Source: Physcomitrium patens (lineage: Eukaryota > Streptophyta > Bryopsida > Funariales > Funariaceae). From it: 64,000 nt of DNA. The stretch spans positions 6,642,850 to 6,706,849 of the forward strand of contig NC_037265.1 in assembly GCF_000002425.4 (NCBI RefSeq). The letters run 5' to 3'. Positions 46,250-59,326 of the stretch are shown here, piece after piece (positions within the stretch are counted from its first letter, which is position 1; every line of letters begins with the position of its first letter). The position numbers were made by a program, and so were the translations under genes. The notes under the pieces are model-generated. The model did no database searches. It was not told the DNA's origin and saw only the letters and a program-made list of their open reading frames with translations.

Positions 46250-47620
46250 TGAGAGAGAATCTACATCCACCCTTATATCTATTAATTTCTTGATTCAACT
46301 AAGACGTTTGTCAATTGTAATTCCAAAGGATTTTCAAGCAGTTCCTATATTTAAAAGAAGTAAGGATAATAATCTATTTGCACATGTGAAGAAATTTATG
46401 GAAATTTTCACGACATGTTTAATAATCAATCTATATTATTATCTTATATGGTTTTCAAGTTTTCTAAAAGATGGAACTTACGAATGGTATATAGATCACC
46501 CTTTCTAAACCTTTAATAATTGAAATATGTTCATGTGGGCATTCTTAGAAAAATTTAAATCAAAAACGAGGCAAAGTAATGCCCTCACGGCTCTTTTTTC
46601 TTTGAAACAAGAAAAAGGGAAAGAAATCACTAAATATATTTGGTGATTTGAGCTTGTAGTAACCCGGTTTGTGAAAATTCTTTTCACAGATGATATCTTC
46701 ACTAATTTTTATATTCAAGGATTTAATAGTCAAGAAATAATTTAAGAAATCCTTAAAAGTAGGCTAGATAATTTAGAAGAGGCTAAGAAGATGGCTCATT
46801 TTATTAAAGACATTGACAAGCAACAAGAACGGATGTAGAAGAATAAAAACCATAGAATTTCTAGTATTATTTCCATTCATGTCCAAAATATAGAAAATTC
46901 TAAAAGGTATCTGTATGGACTTGTGAAAAATCAAGTTCAATCCATAAATCACTATTAAACATCTTTAGAGATTAGACTTCTCTCCAATCTCTCTAAATTG
47001 ATATATCTAAAAGAAAGGAATAAGTAAAAAGAAGACTTTAATAATGAAGTCCTTCAAAGCCTATAAAGATTTTAAAATGAACTTACTCAGCAAATGAAAG
47101 CTATGCAAGAGCAAATGACTCTTTTAATTAAGAGCCAAAATCTAAATCAAGCTCCACTTCCTATAGAATCTAGTAGACACACTTCAAGGCTTTAGTGCAC
47201 TAACTTCGGCCAATTAAAATATATAAGTCAATTTTGCTTAAACTAGAAAAATTACTAGCAAAACCAAAGTAGGCAACAATCATATGTTCCATCCCATAGA
47301 AACCAAGGTATGATAGATTTCAATTCTCAATTTCAACTTCCAAAAAATTCTATCGAATGCTTTAAGATCCTACAATGATAATAACACAAAGTGCACTATC
47401 TTTGTAAAAAATGACACAAATCAAATAGTTGTTGAATAGAAAATAGGATAGTATGTTAAAACTATGGGAGAAATCATCTTACAGATGTATACAAGCAACT
47501 TAACAAGATAGTTCCCTTAAAAAGTTTACAAAGAAATTATTGACAACAAGCTTAAGACCAATTGAAGATAGTAAGAACCTCAAATTTGGATAATAGTCTA
47601 AAACCTCTTAATCTATTTTA
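46250..47620 (+). pseudogene. gag: OTA-G gag relict
   Basis: With stops, the plus strand reads a retrotransposon Gag core: FLKDGTYEWYIDHPF, FLEKFKSKTRQSNALTALF, SLKQEKGKEITKYIW and FELVVTRFV (46440-46690). Further on, a degenerate knuckle (CTNFGQLKYISQFC, near 47190-47235) has Phe and Tyr in place of a Cys and the His. A second possible knuckle lies near 47350. This is the usual OTA-type layout downstream of a tRNA-Asp PBS. Confidence 0.7.
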
Positions 47621-48085
47621 TGATTATATTAATCATCAAATCTAAGATCCTCTCTCAAATTTAAATACTCAACAAGGATTTATTCCATTAAACGGTAGCC
47701 AACTTTTTATGGCCAATAAAACAAAGGAAAAATTCTCAAGATGTAAGGTATTTAGAAATACCACTAAAATAAAAAAGTACTCAATCTATTAGAGACCATT
47801 CATCTTTTCAAACACATTATATCTTTCATGAAGAAACTCTTAATAAGGTTAAAAATCTTCTTAATATGCCAATATTGGTAGTTATGACTAGATGTAGATA
47901 TATTAGTCTTTTCCCTCTTACTTCAACAAATAATGAAAATAGTTCAAAGGACACTCCTTAATTTTTTGATTTAAACAAAGCTATAATATAAGCAATAGAT
48001 AACATGAAGAAATCGAGAAAAATGTCCCATAATTTAGAATCCACTATTACTCAAAAAAATAAGATAGGAAAAGAAAAAAATCCTT

Positions 48086-48450
48086 GTGGAAGAATTCCCT
48101 TCTATAGATGAGTGTGAAGGTCCTAAGATCTTTAAATCAAAAGGTAGTATCTTATTTCTCCAAAAAAAAGATGATCAAATGCTGTTTTATGACTTATGGA
48201 AAGACTTGAAGAAAATCAAGGTTGACATAACTATTATTCAATTATTAGAGGTTTTTCCAATAATAAAAAAGTATTTAAAACATGCTTATCTATTAAAAGA
48301 TATTAAAGGTCTAAGGCAAAAATCTAGACCATATAAGAATAGTTCAAGGAATAGAAGAAGTCAAGTCAATTGAATTGGAAGTATCAATAGTTGATAAGAT
48401 TATTCCATATACAATTGTGGATGGAGGTAAAAGGTTGTAGTATTATTTTA
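48086..48450 (+). pseudogene. OTA-G linker and protease start relict
   Basis: A 95-codon open stretch of Lys-rich sequence (LEVFPIIKKYLKHAYLL) leads into IIPYTIVDGG near 48398-48425, which looks like the DGG active site of an OTA protease (compare OTA-C DGGS). Nothing recognisable follows. Confidence 0.5.
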
Positions 48451-49080
48451 ATTATTACATATTGATCTAATTGAAATAAACCTGTATATGTACGTTCAAA
48501 CATGAAAAAATACTTTTTGCATGAGATATACTTATTAAGGTCACAGAATTAATTATTCTTGATTGGTTGAATTAAATAGATACATAAAATACTCTAAATT
48601 GACTTCAATTTTTATAATTAACTATAGATTCTTCTTCATAGTCAAATATAAATATTTTCAATCTTATCTATCATAAATTTCTTATCTTATTCACTTGTCT
48701 TTCTCCAATCTCATAATACCATTATGTAATACTGTATTGCCTTAACAGACTATATATACTCACTTAATATTCTAATTATTAGATATAGATCTTTACTAAG
48801 AATAAATTCTAAAATTAATCATTTCTTCTACATATTCTTTCATATATCTAATTCTACTCATTTCTTATAGACCTCTTTTATTGTTTAACTATTACAGCCA
48901 GTATGGCACAGCATCTCTCATAGTTGAACTATACCAATATCTTTAGTCAATGGCTTCCAATTTGCTTAAAACAAAATTTAATAATCAACAAATTCAATTT
49001 CTTACTTAATAATATAAAGATTTTATTTCTATTTTATTACAATACTCTTGATTTATATTATTCAAGAATAAAAATGGATC
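48451..49080. other. AT-rich stretch
   Basis: No gene or element seen. Confidence 0.5.
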
Positions 49081-49947
49081 CCAATTTTTCAACTCTGGTG
49101 TTATCACAAAAGAAAATAAAACAAAGAAAAAATTAGGTAGTACTAAGCTTACCTTCACTCTCACAATCTTGGCCCTTTCCACTTTTTTTTCAATAGATTT
49201 ATACTTATTCCCAAATACCAATTATTGTATCCTTAATATTAATTATTTTTTCTTTCATCTATTATATCCTCTAAACTATCCATTCAATAGTTTACTGGCT
49301 TTTTTAAATCCTACATATAATTTATTATAGGACAAAAAGATCTTATTCATTCTATATAGCCCTATTCTTAACTATGCATCATCCTCGCAAACAAAGAATT
49401 GATAAACTTTTTCAAATATCCCTTACTAATTATCTATCACTCTGGACTTGCTAAATTTATCAATTCCAATATTTATCAAAGGTGATTCTATAGGTTCCTG
49501 CTCTAACTGTAAGTCTTCATCCTCCTCCAATACTTCAATTGACTCTTTTCTCAATTGGACTGATAATTCCTCATTGTATGCTCTCTATTCACAAACTTAG
49601 GCATCCAATTGCAAAATCTTCATATCCTTCACTTCTAATTGATATTGTCGTTGCCTCATCCTCTCTTCTAATTCACCAATTATTAAAACTGATAGGGCAA
49701 TTATCTAACACTAACCAATAATGGCTAAATTATCCACCAATTTTGTTACTATAGCTTTTAAGGTTCCCATTTATTCCTGTAGCTCTTTCGTTTCAATCCT
49801 ATATTAATTACCATATATCTTCTTATCTTATTCTAGTACCACTGCCTTCATTCTACTTCTAATAGGCTTTTTGCCTCCTTCCGTTCCAAAAGCCATGTCC
49901 TGCAATTTTGGAATAATTCTTGTCTTTCATTTTCTAGTATACTTTGA

Positions 49948-49987
<40 letters not shown>

Positions 49988-50640
49988 TCCAAGCTTCTTA
50001 TTTCTCTTCAAATTAATTCACCAATAGAAACTTAGACTTTGTATTTTTCTTGACAATATAATCTTATTCCATAATTTTATTTTTTTTATTTTTTTTTCTA
50101 ATATCTCTTTCTTGTTCACCTCAATTGTTGCCTTAAATTTCATTTCCAATCCAATTTACTCACTATGAGTTGCAATTGAAAAACCTAAGCCAATAAAACT
50201 TCTTTGAGCTTTATTCCTTCCAATACTTCATCCTATAAAAATCCTAACTAGTTGATTTCTATCAAAATTGGAACTCTAGTTTTTTTTTCAGTCGCCAAAC
50301 AAATTGGAATTCACCCTAGTGTAATCATTGGTAGAATCTTCCATTCCAAAGAGTTACTAGATTTTCTAATTTTATGCACCACTATCCATGGACTAATTGT
50401 GAGTATTAATAAACACCAAATATATTCTTGAGATACTAGGGAGGGTACATTTGGCTCCTTTTTTGATAGTAGTTGGCTCAATATATATGCAATCACGGAG
50501 TACATATAATTAGAGCAAAACAAAGAGGCAAATTTTTTTACCTTCTGTTTGGCTCTGATCTCCGCATAGATTCTAATTGCTACAAAAGTTACCCAATTAA
50601 GCACCATACCTTCAAGCATTCTTATTATAGCAATCAATAA
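49081..50640 (-). pseudogene. Unidentified decayed coding region
   Basis: The minus strand reads protein-like sequence in pieces over about 1.5 kb. It starts with a 108-residue open part (50637-50311) containing WVTFVAIRIYAEIRAKQKVK and SVIAYILSQLLSKKEPNVPS. Lys/Glu-rich coiled-coil-like segments follow (KATIEVNKKEILEKKIKKIK, near 50100), then an acidic stretch (LRKESIEVLEEDEDLQLEQE, near 49500). A 36-T run (49951-49986) interrupts it. I do not recognise the family. It may be an accessory ORF of a retroelement, since it lies among OTA relicts. Confidence 0.45.
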
Positions 50641-51089
50641 TCATTTGGACATATATATGGTGTTTCAATTCAAACGTAGCTCCTTTTGAATAAAATGCAT
50701 CCACTCTATAAGCTTTAGTGTAAGTGATTCCACCATGTGCCAACCTTGACTCTTCTCAAATGACAATATTCAACCTTTATAATAGCTTCTTGGTCAAAAA
50801 TCACAAAATATTTCAACATCTAACAAAATCTCACCAATTGAAAGATACAGTACCTTTTATATGGTATTCTCATTGATTCCAATAATGCTCCCATTTACTA
50901 TGCTAAAACCATCTTTAGGGTCATAATTTGCTATATACTCTTTTATTATTTTCACATCAATTGGTGGTAAGTTATCTGATTCTTGTAAAAACTTATATAA
51001 CTACACATTTTTAAAATTTCTTTGCCTTTGTAGAGACCAATAGATATCCAATTTTATTGGTTCCATATTGATAATAATTTCTAGGGATG
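50641..51089. other. AT-rich flank of OTA-C
   Basis: No gene or element recognised; possibly a continuation of the minus-strand decayed coding region. Confidence 0.4.
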
Positions 51090-51860
51090 GTGTAGAATAG
51101 ATATTAGTTCGTTTTTGTAAGATATTGATAAAATAAACTAATAGTCCATAGAATAGTTAGTTTAGGAGAACGGATGGTTGATTTAGTTATTAAAAGCAGT
51201 TAATTATAAGATTACAGTTAGAATCTGGAAATCAGTAGCAATTATATAGGAGTTGTAGAAGTTTGTTGAGGGGCTAGACTGTGATAGTCATGAGCCGGGG
51301 TTAAGCTTGGTGCTTCCTCTTTGTTTTTTTTGTTTTCTTTATTATTGAAGAGTAATGGATAGTTTTTGAATATTGAAAAGTGAGTCTGTGGAATAAATCA
51401 AAGATTGATTTATGAGTTATTGATTATGTAATTAGAGTATTGAGTGATTGAATTATATGAGAAGTTATTCAAAGATTGATTATAGATGAAAAATTATGAT
51501 TGTTGTTTATTGAGAGTTGTGTGTGTGTATTTTGACAGAAGAAGTCTATGATCACAGGAATTTTGTGAATTCAGATTGGTTGGAGTGAAGTTTGTTATTC
51601 CTGGTGTTGGATAGAATTTATTGAGTTTGAGCAGTCTTTTGAAAGTGCACGATTGCTCATTGTGATTATCAGTTGATGAAGGAGTATTGTTACTCGGAGG
51701 AAGCATTGTAGTGTTTCTTAGTGTCTTATTGGTTCAGAATACAGTTAATTGTGTGACCCTAACAAGTGAAATTCATACGCTTAGTCTTTCCCTGTGTTTG
51801 AATTTTCTTATACATGTTTATTCTGGAAGGAATTGTAGAATAAGTAAAACGACAATCACA
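51090..51860 (+). repeat. 5' LTR of OTA-C
   Basis: Ends AATCACA, then TTT and the PBS. The TG start near 51090 is inferred; no second LTR is in the window to confirm it. Confidence 0.55.
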
Positions 51861-51863
51861 TTT

Positions 51864-51881
51864 TGGCACCGCTGCCAGGAA
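51864..51881 (+). promoter_or_regulatory. tRNA-Asp type PBS of OTA-C
   Basis: TGGCACCGCTGCCAGGAA against the plant tRNA-Asp complement TGGCGCCGTTGCCGGGGA: 14 of 18 positions agree, and the differences are transitions. Confidence 0.75.
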
Positions 51882-52196
51882 ATAACAAAAACATTGAGTG
51901 TTAGGAATTAATTGCCAGATGAATAGCTAAGAAATAGGAAGCAAATTGAACGGTAAAAATGAAAGATTATGATTATTAAGAATGAGAACATTGCAGTAAA
52001 GAAAACATGCCAGTTGAAAGAAAGACAAGAGAGAGCACAAGCAAGAAAATCATTGCAAAACGAGTAAGAACGTAAGTTAAAAAAGAAGCATTGATAAAAT
52101 TGGATTAAGCCATGATTGTATGCTTGTCGGTATATTTGAGCATACCCAGAAGCTGACCGATCTCGAATATTTCAGACATATATACTATTAAAAAAA

Positions 52197-53546
52197 TTGC
52201 CAAGAGCACTCACAAGAAATTTTGTCAACAGCCCAGCATATCTCTTGAGCTCATTAACTACAAGTGGAGGAAATACAGAAGAATTGGGTACTCCGTTGGG
52301 TACCTTCTCAATAGCAGAAACTACTGATTCTGTAAAAATTGGTTCCGTAGAATGGCATAAATTGCTTGTCAATAAGGGCCAATTTAGCGTATTTCAGAAT
52401 TTGTCATTTTTACCTCTAATTCAATCAATAAACTTATTGAGGGATAATAATAATAAATTGAAGAGGTTGAAAAGTCTGGAAAAGATAATTGGAAAAGCCA
52501 GTGGTAATTTTAATAAGAGATTAAGCAGCACATTGTCCTCTTCAATGGCGACGGATGGTCCAGCAATTCGAATAGCAATACAAATAGGTGACGTGAGTGA
52601 TTGTACAACAAGCGTGGCTCCATTACCTACTTTTAGGGGCTTTTTGGGTACGGATCTCGATCAACATTTGTCTCAATTTTCGACAACATGTGTAGCCAAT
52701 AATAAAAGAACTGAAGATATTTGGTTACGATGGTTGCCAGCAACCTTAAAAGACACGGCATTTGAATGATACAACCGCCAACCAGTGGGTCAATTTTCGA
52801 ATTGGGAAGCATTGAAGAATACATTTTTAACCCATTTTCGGCTAATAGGTTTTGAGGATTGTCTTCGAGAGATGTTAATGAACAGCAAAATGATCCTAGG
52901 AGAGGTGGTAGAATCGTATTATGGCCGGGTGGCTGATATACTTAGTAAGTGGCTGAATCACCAAATGTTGAAGGTATTTATCTTATCCATATTAATCAAT
53001 GGTTTGCAATCACCAGAGTTAAAAATGTTTGTGAAAGAAGTTCAATCCATTACGGTGTTTGCATCTCTTAATAGAGCCAAGGTTTGGGAGGAATGCCATT
53101 ATGATCAGTTTTTAACTACGGGAGCTACGATGATTCCAGTTCAAGGCAGTTATCAAAATCCGACTTGGAACGGATCAGTAGGTGCTTATCGAGAGATATT
53201 AGATACAAGGGCCAATTCCAGTGCCAATATTCAGGGGCCAATTTCAGTGCCAATATTCAGGGACCAATTCCAATGCCAATATTCAAGGGCCAATTAATGT
53301 CATCCCATTACAAGCTATGCCACTGAATGTGACAACAACGTATGCTCTCTATTTTCCGTATCAACAAGAAGCATTAACTATGGCAGAGTTACTAATAATT
53401 CCAACCCCAAAAGATTCCAATGAAGCCTTGTTGTTGAACCTGATGAAGAAAATGGACGAAATGGCCGTCAATATGGCCAAAGATAAGGAGAAGAGGCAAA
53501 AGCCTACCAATACTAGGACCAATATTTGGTGCAGTAATTGTAAGGG
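52197..53546 (+). pseudogene. gag: OTA-C Gag, 5' part
   Basis: Open from 52197, with the first in-frame ATG at 52545. The Gag core shows LPTFRGFLGTDLDQHLSQF, IWLRWLPATLKDTAFE and NWEALKNTFLTHFR. TGA at 52767-52769 replaces an expected Trp. A run of about 26-bp tandem repeats (53209-53290) changes the frame. The region then reads a Met/Asp/Lys-rich linker into WCSNCKG, the first half of a CCHC knuckle, where Chromo-B is inserted. Confidence 0.8.
53209..53290 (+). repeat. About 26-bp tandem repeats in OTA-C gag
   Basis: Three copies of GGGCCAATTCCAGTGCCAAT-type units at spacings of 26, 25 and 27 bp. The uneven spacing explains the frame change in the linker. Confidence 0.85.
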
Positions 53547-54098
53547 TGTCACGGCCATAATCATGTAAGCTAATAATTACATATAGAAATAGGTAGAAGT
53601 AAGTAAAAGTAGATAAAAGTAAGTTAATTCTATAATATTTAATATAGAAGCTTCTTAGAAACTTCTTAGATGCTGCTTTAACTTCATAGATGTCTTTAAT
53701 TGACTTTTTGGATTAGAAACGTGGTCAACAAGTTGGCCATGTGCCACACATGTTGTTAGCTTGAAGATCAAGCTAACTATGTGGCCCACACGTAGAAAAA
53801 CTTGCCTTGTAAGTCAAGGCATGTGTCCTACAAAGTCAACACATATTGGAGGTCCTATAGAACGTTGCCACATAGCCCCTAGTTAGATAGTATATATAGA
53901 GACAAGAGTGAAGGCTTCTTCACTCTTGTCAACTCCTTTCTTGCTCCTAGTCCAGGTTCAAGAGTCTTTAGTTTCTTGTCTTGTGGCAATAGCCATTCCA
54001 GTTTCTTTTTAATATACATATTTGTTTATATTTTGATTTATTATATCGAGATAGCCTTTTTGTGTATATTTTCCCTCATTGAGTCTTTGTCCTTGACA
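53547..54098 (+). repeat. 5' LTR of Chromo-B
   Basis: 552 bp, TGTCA...TGACA. TATA at 53891-53898, hairpin 53901-53930, predicted start at 53922. Confidence 0.95.
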
Positions 54099-54100
54099 GA

Positions 54101-54111
54101 TTGACAAGAGT
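54101..54111 (+). promoter_or_regulatory. Self-primer binding site of Chromo-B
   Basis: TTGACAAGAGT, 2 nt after the LTR and identical to Chromo-A, complementary to 53922-53932. Confidence 0.7.
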
Positions 54112-54309
54112 ACACTTACAATATCAAAGCTTTGTTTTTCTTGAGTAAGAGTGGATTACCCCTTTTTCTTGACAAGACATATGCATATTAGAAGTTTGCG
54201 GATTACCCACTTCTAAACTGATATTGTTCTTAATATCTTCTTTGTTATCAAGTCTTTCTTTTCTTTTGTCTTGAGCAGTATCAAACAAATTTTTCTTCTT
54301 AGTGTCATT

Positions 54310-55314
54310 ATAGCAGTGCTTGTTGAAATGAAGAGTGCAATGGCACAAATGCAAGAGCAAATGAGGGAGTTAATGCTTGCGATGCATCAACTCAATTCAC
54401 CAACACAGGAAAGAACAAGAATAGCAAAAAGTGGGGATATAGAGATGATCGGAGCTGCTTCAACATCTACAACAAATCACGTTCCTTCTCCAATTGTACA
54501 ACACCCTGTAAGCACTAGAGAACCAAGAATTGCCTTACCCGAGAAATTTGATGGTACGAGATCAAAGTTTCGAGGGTTCATCAATCAAGTACAATTGGCA
54601 ATTGAACTTCAACCGCAAAGCTATCCAACTCCAGGATCACAAGTCAGGTTTATTGGCACTCTACTTTCTGGTTCTGTATTATCGTGGTTTTCATCTTTTC
54701 TTGAACAATGAAATCCAATATTGGACAATTTGGAAGCTTTTTTGGCAGAGTTTTGATCTATGTATGGTGAACACGATGCAACTTGTGTTGCAACAAATAA
54801 GATCCGAATTTTGCGACAAGAAAATCGCTCAGTAACAGTGTATGCTTCACAATTTTGACAACTTGCAATTGACATCAAGTGAGATGATGCTGCACTCATC
54901 AGTCAATTTCTTTATGGATTGGAATATGAAGTAAAGAAATTGATGCTCAACTTACCTGATCCTCAAACTTTGAGTCAAGCAATCGATTTTGCGATAAAAT
55001 GTGATAATCGACTTTTCAAATTTCGATCCAAAAATCATTCATGGGAACCTCAACGTTATTACTCAATGGCAACATCAACATCTTTGCCAAACGTACATTC
55101 GGAAGTAGAAGACATGCAAATTGACGTGGTATGTTTTAAACCCCTAACTGAGCAAGAAAAGATTCGTCGTCGTCAATAAGGATTATGTTTATATTGCAGA
55201 GAACCTAAGCACACTGCTCAACATTGTCCAAAGAAACGACGCAACTATAAAATGAGGGGTACGGCGGTCAAAGAAGACAACATGTCGGAAAACGGATTCG
55301 TCCAGCTACAATAG
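54310..55314 (+). pseudogene. gag: Chromo-B gag (start lost, five stops)
   Basis: Same length and alignment as the intact Chromo-A gag. The start codon has become ATA (54310-54312). In-frame stops are TGA 54709, TGA 54754, TGA 54856, TGA 54880 and TAA 55177. The first four correspond to CGA or TGG codons in Chromo-A, that is C-to-T or G-to-A changes; the last is GAA to TAA. The CCHC knuckle residues remain. Confidence 0.93.
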
Positions 55315-55319
55315 GGACC

Positions 55320-58300
55320 GTGCAGCTGGAACCTTGTACAATTCCTAATAAAGGTCCTATCGTCTCCTCAGAACCCTCTTCTTGTTTTATAATAGACTTA
55401 TATTTAGGACCTAAGAATTACAAAGCCTCTGCTTTATTAGATTCGGGAGCCTCAGCATGTTTTTTAGATGAACAATTTGTTAAAAGTCGTAAAATACCCT
55501 TTGTACAGAAACCTAAACCAGTACATGTAGAAGTCATAGATGGTCGTCCCTTGTCTTCTGGAGATGTCACTCATGAAACTCATCCTATAAAAGTAACAAT
55601 AGACGGTCATGATAGCTACATAGCTTTTAACATAATTAAATCCCCATTCAATCCAGTTATTTTAGGTTTATCCTGGCTAGAAAAATATAACCCTCGAATA
55701 GATTGAAATTCTCGTAAACTTGATTTTTCCCAGAGCATTATTAATAGTTCTACCAACCAAGTAAAAAATTATAAGTCTAGTATAGTAAAACCCGTACTGA
55801 TAGGTACAAAAGCATTTATACACGCAGCAAAAGAAGGATCAACTTTTACTATTTATGCTGTACCTATTTCTGAAAACGTAAAGACTTCAAGTGGCATTCC
55901 AAGTCAATATCAGGAGTATCAAGACGTTTTTGAGAAAAAGAATGCAGATATTCTTCTTGAGCATCGCCTATATGATTGTTCAATCGACCTCAAGGAAGGA
56001 ACTCAGCCACCATTTGGACCAATTTATAGTTTATCGCAAGATGAGATGGCTGAACTCAAGACATATATTGACGAGAATTTAGCAAAGAATTTCATACGCC
56101 ATTCAAAATCTCCAGCAGGAGCTCCAATTCTATTAGTAAAGAAAAAAGATGGATCTTTACGAATGTGTGTTGATTATCGAGGACTCAACAAGATCACAAT
56201 CAAGAACAGGTATCCATTACCTTTGATATCAAGATTCCTTGACCAGTTGAATCAAGCTAAGATCTATACAAAAATAGATCTAAGAGAAGCATATAATCTA
56301 GTACGGATCAAAGAAGGAGATGAATGGAAGACTGCATTTCGAACCAGGTATGGACATTTCAAATATAATGTCATGCCTTTTGGACTCACGAATGCACCAG
56401 CTGCTTTTCAACATCTCATGAATGATGTATTTCGTGAATTCTTAGACAATTTTGTCGTCTGCTATCTAGACGATATCCTGATCTATTCTAAGAACGTCGA
56501 AGAACATGAAATACATGTTCGTCAAGTATTACAAAAACTTAGAGATGCAGGATTGTACGCCAAGATGGAAAAGTGTGTATTTCACACTACTCAAGTTGAC
56601 TTTTTAGGATACATCATTTCAAATGATGGTCTCATGATAGATTCTAAGAAAGTCCAAACAATCATGGATTGGAAGATTCCAAGGACAGTAAGAGATGTCC
56701 AATGTTTCTTGGGATTTGTCAATTACTATCAGATCTTCATCAAAGATTTCTCACGAGTTGCAGTTCCACTTACGCGCTTGACTAGTAAAGATAAATTCCA
56801 ATGGAATCAAGAAGCGAAAGCAGCATTTGAAGCCTTGAAGACATCGTTTGTCTCTGCACCAGTCTTATATCGTGTTGACTTTTCCAAGGCATTTTTTATG
56901 AAAACAGATGCATCAGATTTTGCCTTCGGTGCAGTTTTATCACAAATGGGAACAGATGACAAACTTCATCCAAAAGCTTTTCATTCAAGAAAATTCTCAG
57001 CAGCCGAGATCAATTATGAGATCCACGATAAAGAGCTTCTTGCGATCGTGGATTCCTTTCAAGAATGGCATCATTATCTAGAAGGCGCTTCTAGTCTAGT
57101 CACTGTGTATACAGATCACAAGAACCTCGAGTATTTCATGTCAGCACGTGTGTTGAATCATCGTCAAGCTCATTGGAGTATGTCTTTGTCAAGATTCGAG
57201 TTCATTATCACTTATCGGCCAGGAAAACAACAAGGTTTATCTGATGCCCTATCTAGACTTTCTTATTTTGCACCAAAAGAAGGAGATGCAGCTTTTGAGC
57301 AACAAAGAACGGTCCTCTTGAAACTGGAGCAATTTCATCTCCGAGCAATGAAATCAACATTGACTGTTGATTCAACTTTTCTCAAGCAAATCCAGTCCAG
57401 TATGTCCTCAGACCCTCTTGTTTATGATATCAAGAATAATTCTTTCAAGTCTCATGATCCTTCTAAGTTCGAGTTCAAGAATAATCTATTATATTTTGAA
57501 GGATGCCTATATGTTCCAGAAGGAGAAGCCCGTTTACATGTTCTTCAAGCACGTCATGACTTTCCAGCAGCAGGGCACTTTGGATATAATAAGACTTTGG
57601 AACTCATATCAAGAGATTTTTGGTGGCCACAAATGTGGAAGTCAGTCAAAGACTTTGTACAATCATGTGATATTTGTTCAAGATCAAAAATTCCTCATCA
57701 TCGACCTTACGGACTTCTTCAGCCATTACCTATACCAGAACAACCATGGTCTTCTATTTCTATGGATTTCATCACAGATCTTCCAAGCTCAAGATCTTAT
57801 GATTCTATATTTGTGATAGTAGATCGTTTCACCAAGATGGCACATTTTGTGCCATGTACAAAATCTATCACAGGTGAAAAAATAGCTAAGCTTTTCATTG
57901 ATAATATCTATCGCTATCATGGATTACCTAAAGATATCATATCAGATAGGGGAACTCAATTTGTGTCAAGATTTTGGAGGACCCTTTTCAAGATTTTAAA
58001 AGTGAACATAAAGCTATCTTCGGCTTTCCATCCTCAAACTGATGGACAAACAGAGCAATATTTAAGGTGTACTATCAACTACCAACAAGATGATTGGACA
58101 ACCCTTCTGCCATTGGCAGAGTTTGCTTATAATAATACGGTACATTCTTCCACGCAACAAACACCTTTCTTTGCCAATTATGGCTATCATCCACGACTTG
58201 ATACTTTTGATTTTTCAAAAGTTGATAATCCTGCAGCAGAAGATATGGCAAATCGGTTGTCAGAGTTACATGCAATAATGAAGACGCAATTGAAGGAAGC

Positions 58301-58787
58301 TCAAGAACGACAAAAGATAAACGTAGATCTATATCGTAAGGAGCAACCACAACTCAATGTGGGTGATAAGATATGGCTGCTTCGTCACAATATCAAGACT
58401 ACTCGACCTTGTGACAAGTTGGACTATCGTAGGCTTGGCCCCTTTTCTGTTTCTGAACAGATCAACCCAGTTGCATATCGGTTACATCTACCGGAGTCAA
58501 TGAAGATCCATCCTGTATTCCACATGTCTCTTCTTGAACCATATAAGATAGTGGATATACAAGGAAGAAGACAAATGCCACCGCCTCCTATAGAAATAGA
58601 TAATAATGAAGAATTTGAGGTGGAAGAGATATTAGACTCAAGGCGGCGCCGAAATAAGCTGGAATATCTTGTTCATTGGCACGGATATGATATTAGTGAA
58701 CGCACATGGGAGCCATCCAGGAATCTAGGAAATGCATCAACTAAAGTCAAAGTTTTTCATCAACGACATCCATCAAAACCAAGATGA
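55320..58787 (+). pseudogene. pol: Chromo-B Pol: protease, RT, RNase H, integrase, chromodomain (one stop)
   Basis: The frame is open throughout except for TGA 55704-55706, which replaces a Trp. The protease active site DSGAS is at 55440-55454. RT carries YLDD at 56463-56474, RNase H reads KTDASDFAFGAVL near 56895, and integrase has an HHCC module, MDFITDLP, SDRGTQF and DGQTE. An LGPF module and a chromodomain (about 58610-58765) end it. Relative to Chromo-A, 21 bp are missing directly after DGQTE, between two GAGCA repeats. This removes seven residues next to the catalytic Glu, so integrase activity is doubtful. The first ATG after the stop is at 56046. Confidence 0.93.
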
Positions 58788-58881
58788 AAATCTCTCTTAT
58801 AAAAGAGACAAGATTGAGGCAAGATAACATTCAATTTCCTATCCTTGTTTGTAACTTCTTTGCATTTGTGACGCTAATTAG

Positions 58882-59185
58882 ATGGAGAGCCAACAACCAG
58901 CGGATTCAACTCAAGAACCTTCATTTGCTGACTTGTCGGACGAGACATTACGATTGTCACAACCTTCAAGACGACGCAATCGAGATGAAGATCTTCAAGA
59001 ACGACATGTTCTTCCTCGAATAGATGGTGAGATACAACGCGTTTGGTATCACGATTTGGAAAGGGACTCTCGATGTTTGGTGATTTTGCTAGAGGTGTTC
59101 CAAATATTCTATTCGAAGGAAGTTACAAAGGCCTCAACAATGATCAAATAACTGGGTGGTCTTTCCGCCTTGGTATGGGACACTA
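58882..59185 (+). pseudogene. Chromo-B copy of the downstream ORF (frameshifted)
   Basis: Nearly identical to 14095-14424 of Chromo-A until a 19-nt deletion near 59095 shifts the frame, giving an early stop at 59149-59151. The function is unknown. Confidence 0.5.
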
Positions 59186-59313
59186 CCGATGATTGAGAGG
59201 CCCTATCAATCATCTTCGAAGAGAACAGAGATCAGAGTATGTGGCGAATACAATTCGTCGCATCATAGATTTCCTCAACATATGATGAGCGCTCCTCGTG
59301 GAACTCGTCTCTA

Positions 59314-59326
59314 GAAGGGGGGATAA
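59314..59326 (+). promoter_or_regulatory. Polypurine tract of Chromo-B
   Basis: AGAAGGGGGGATAA-type tract immediately before the 3' LTR. Confidence 0.75.
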
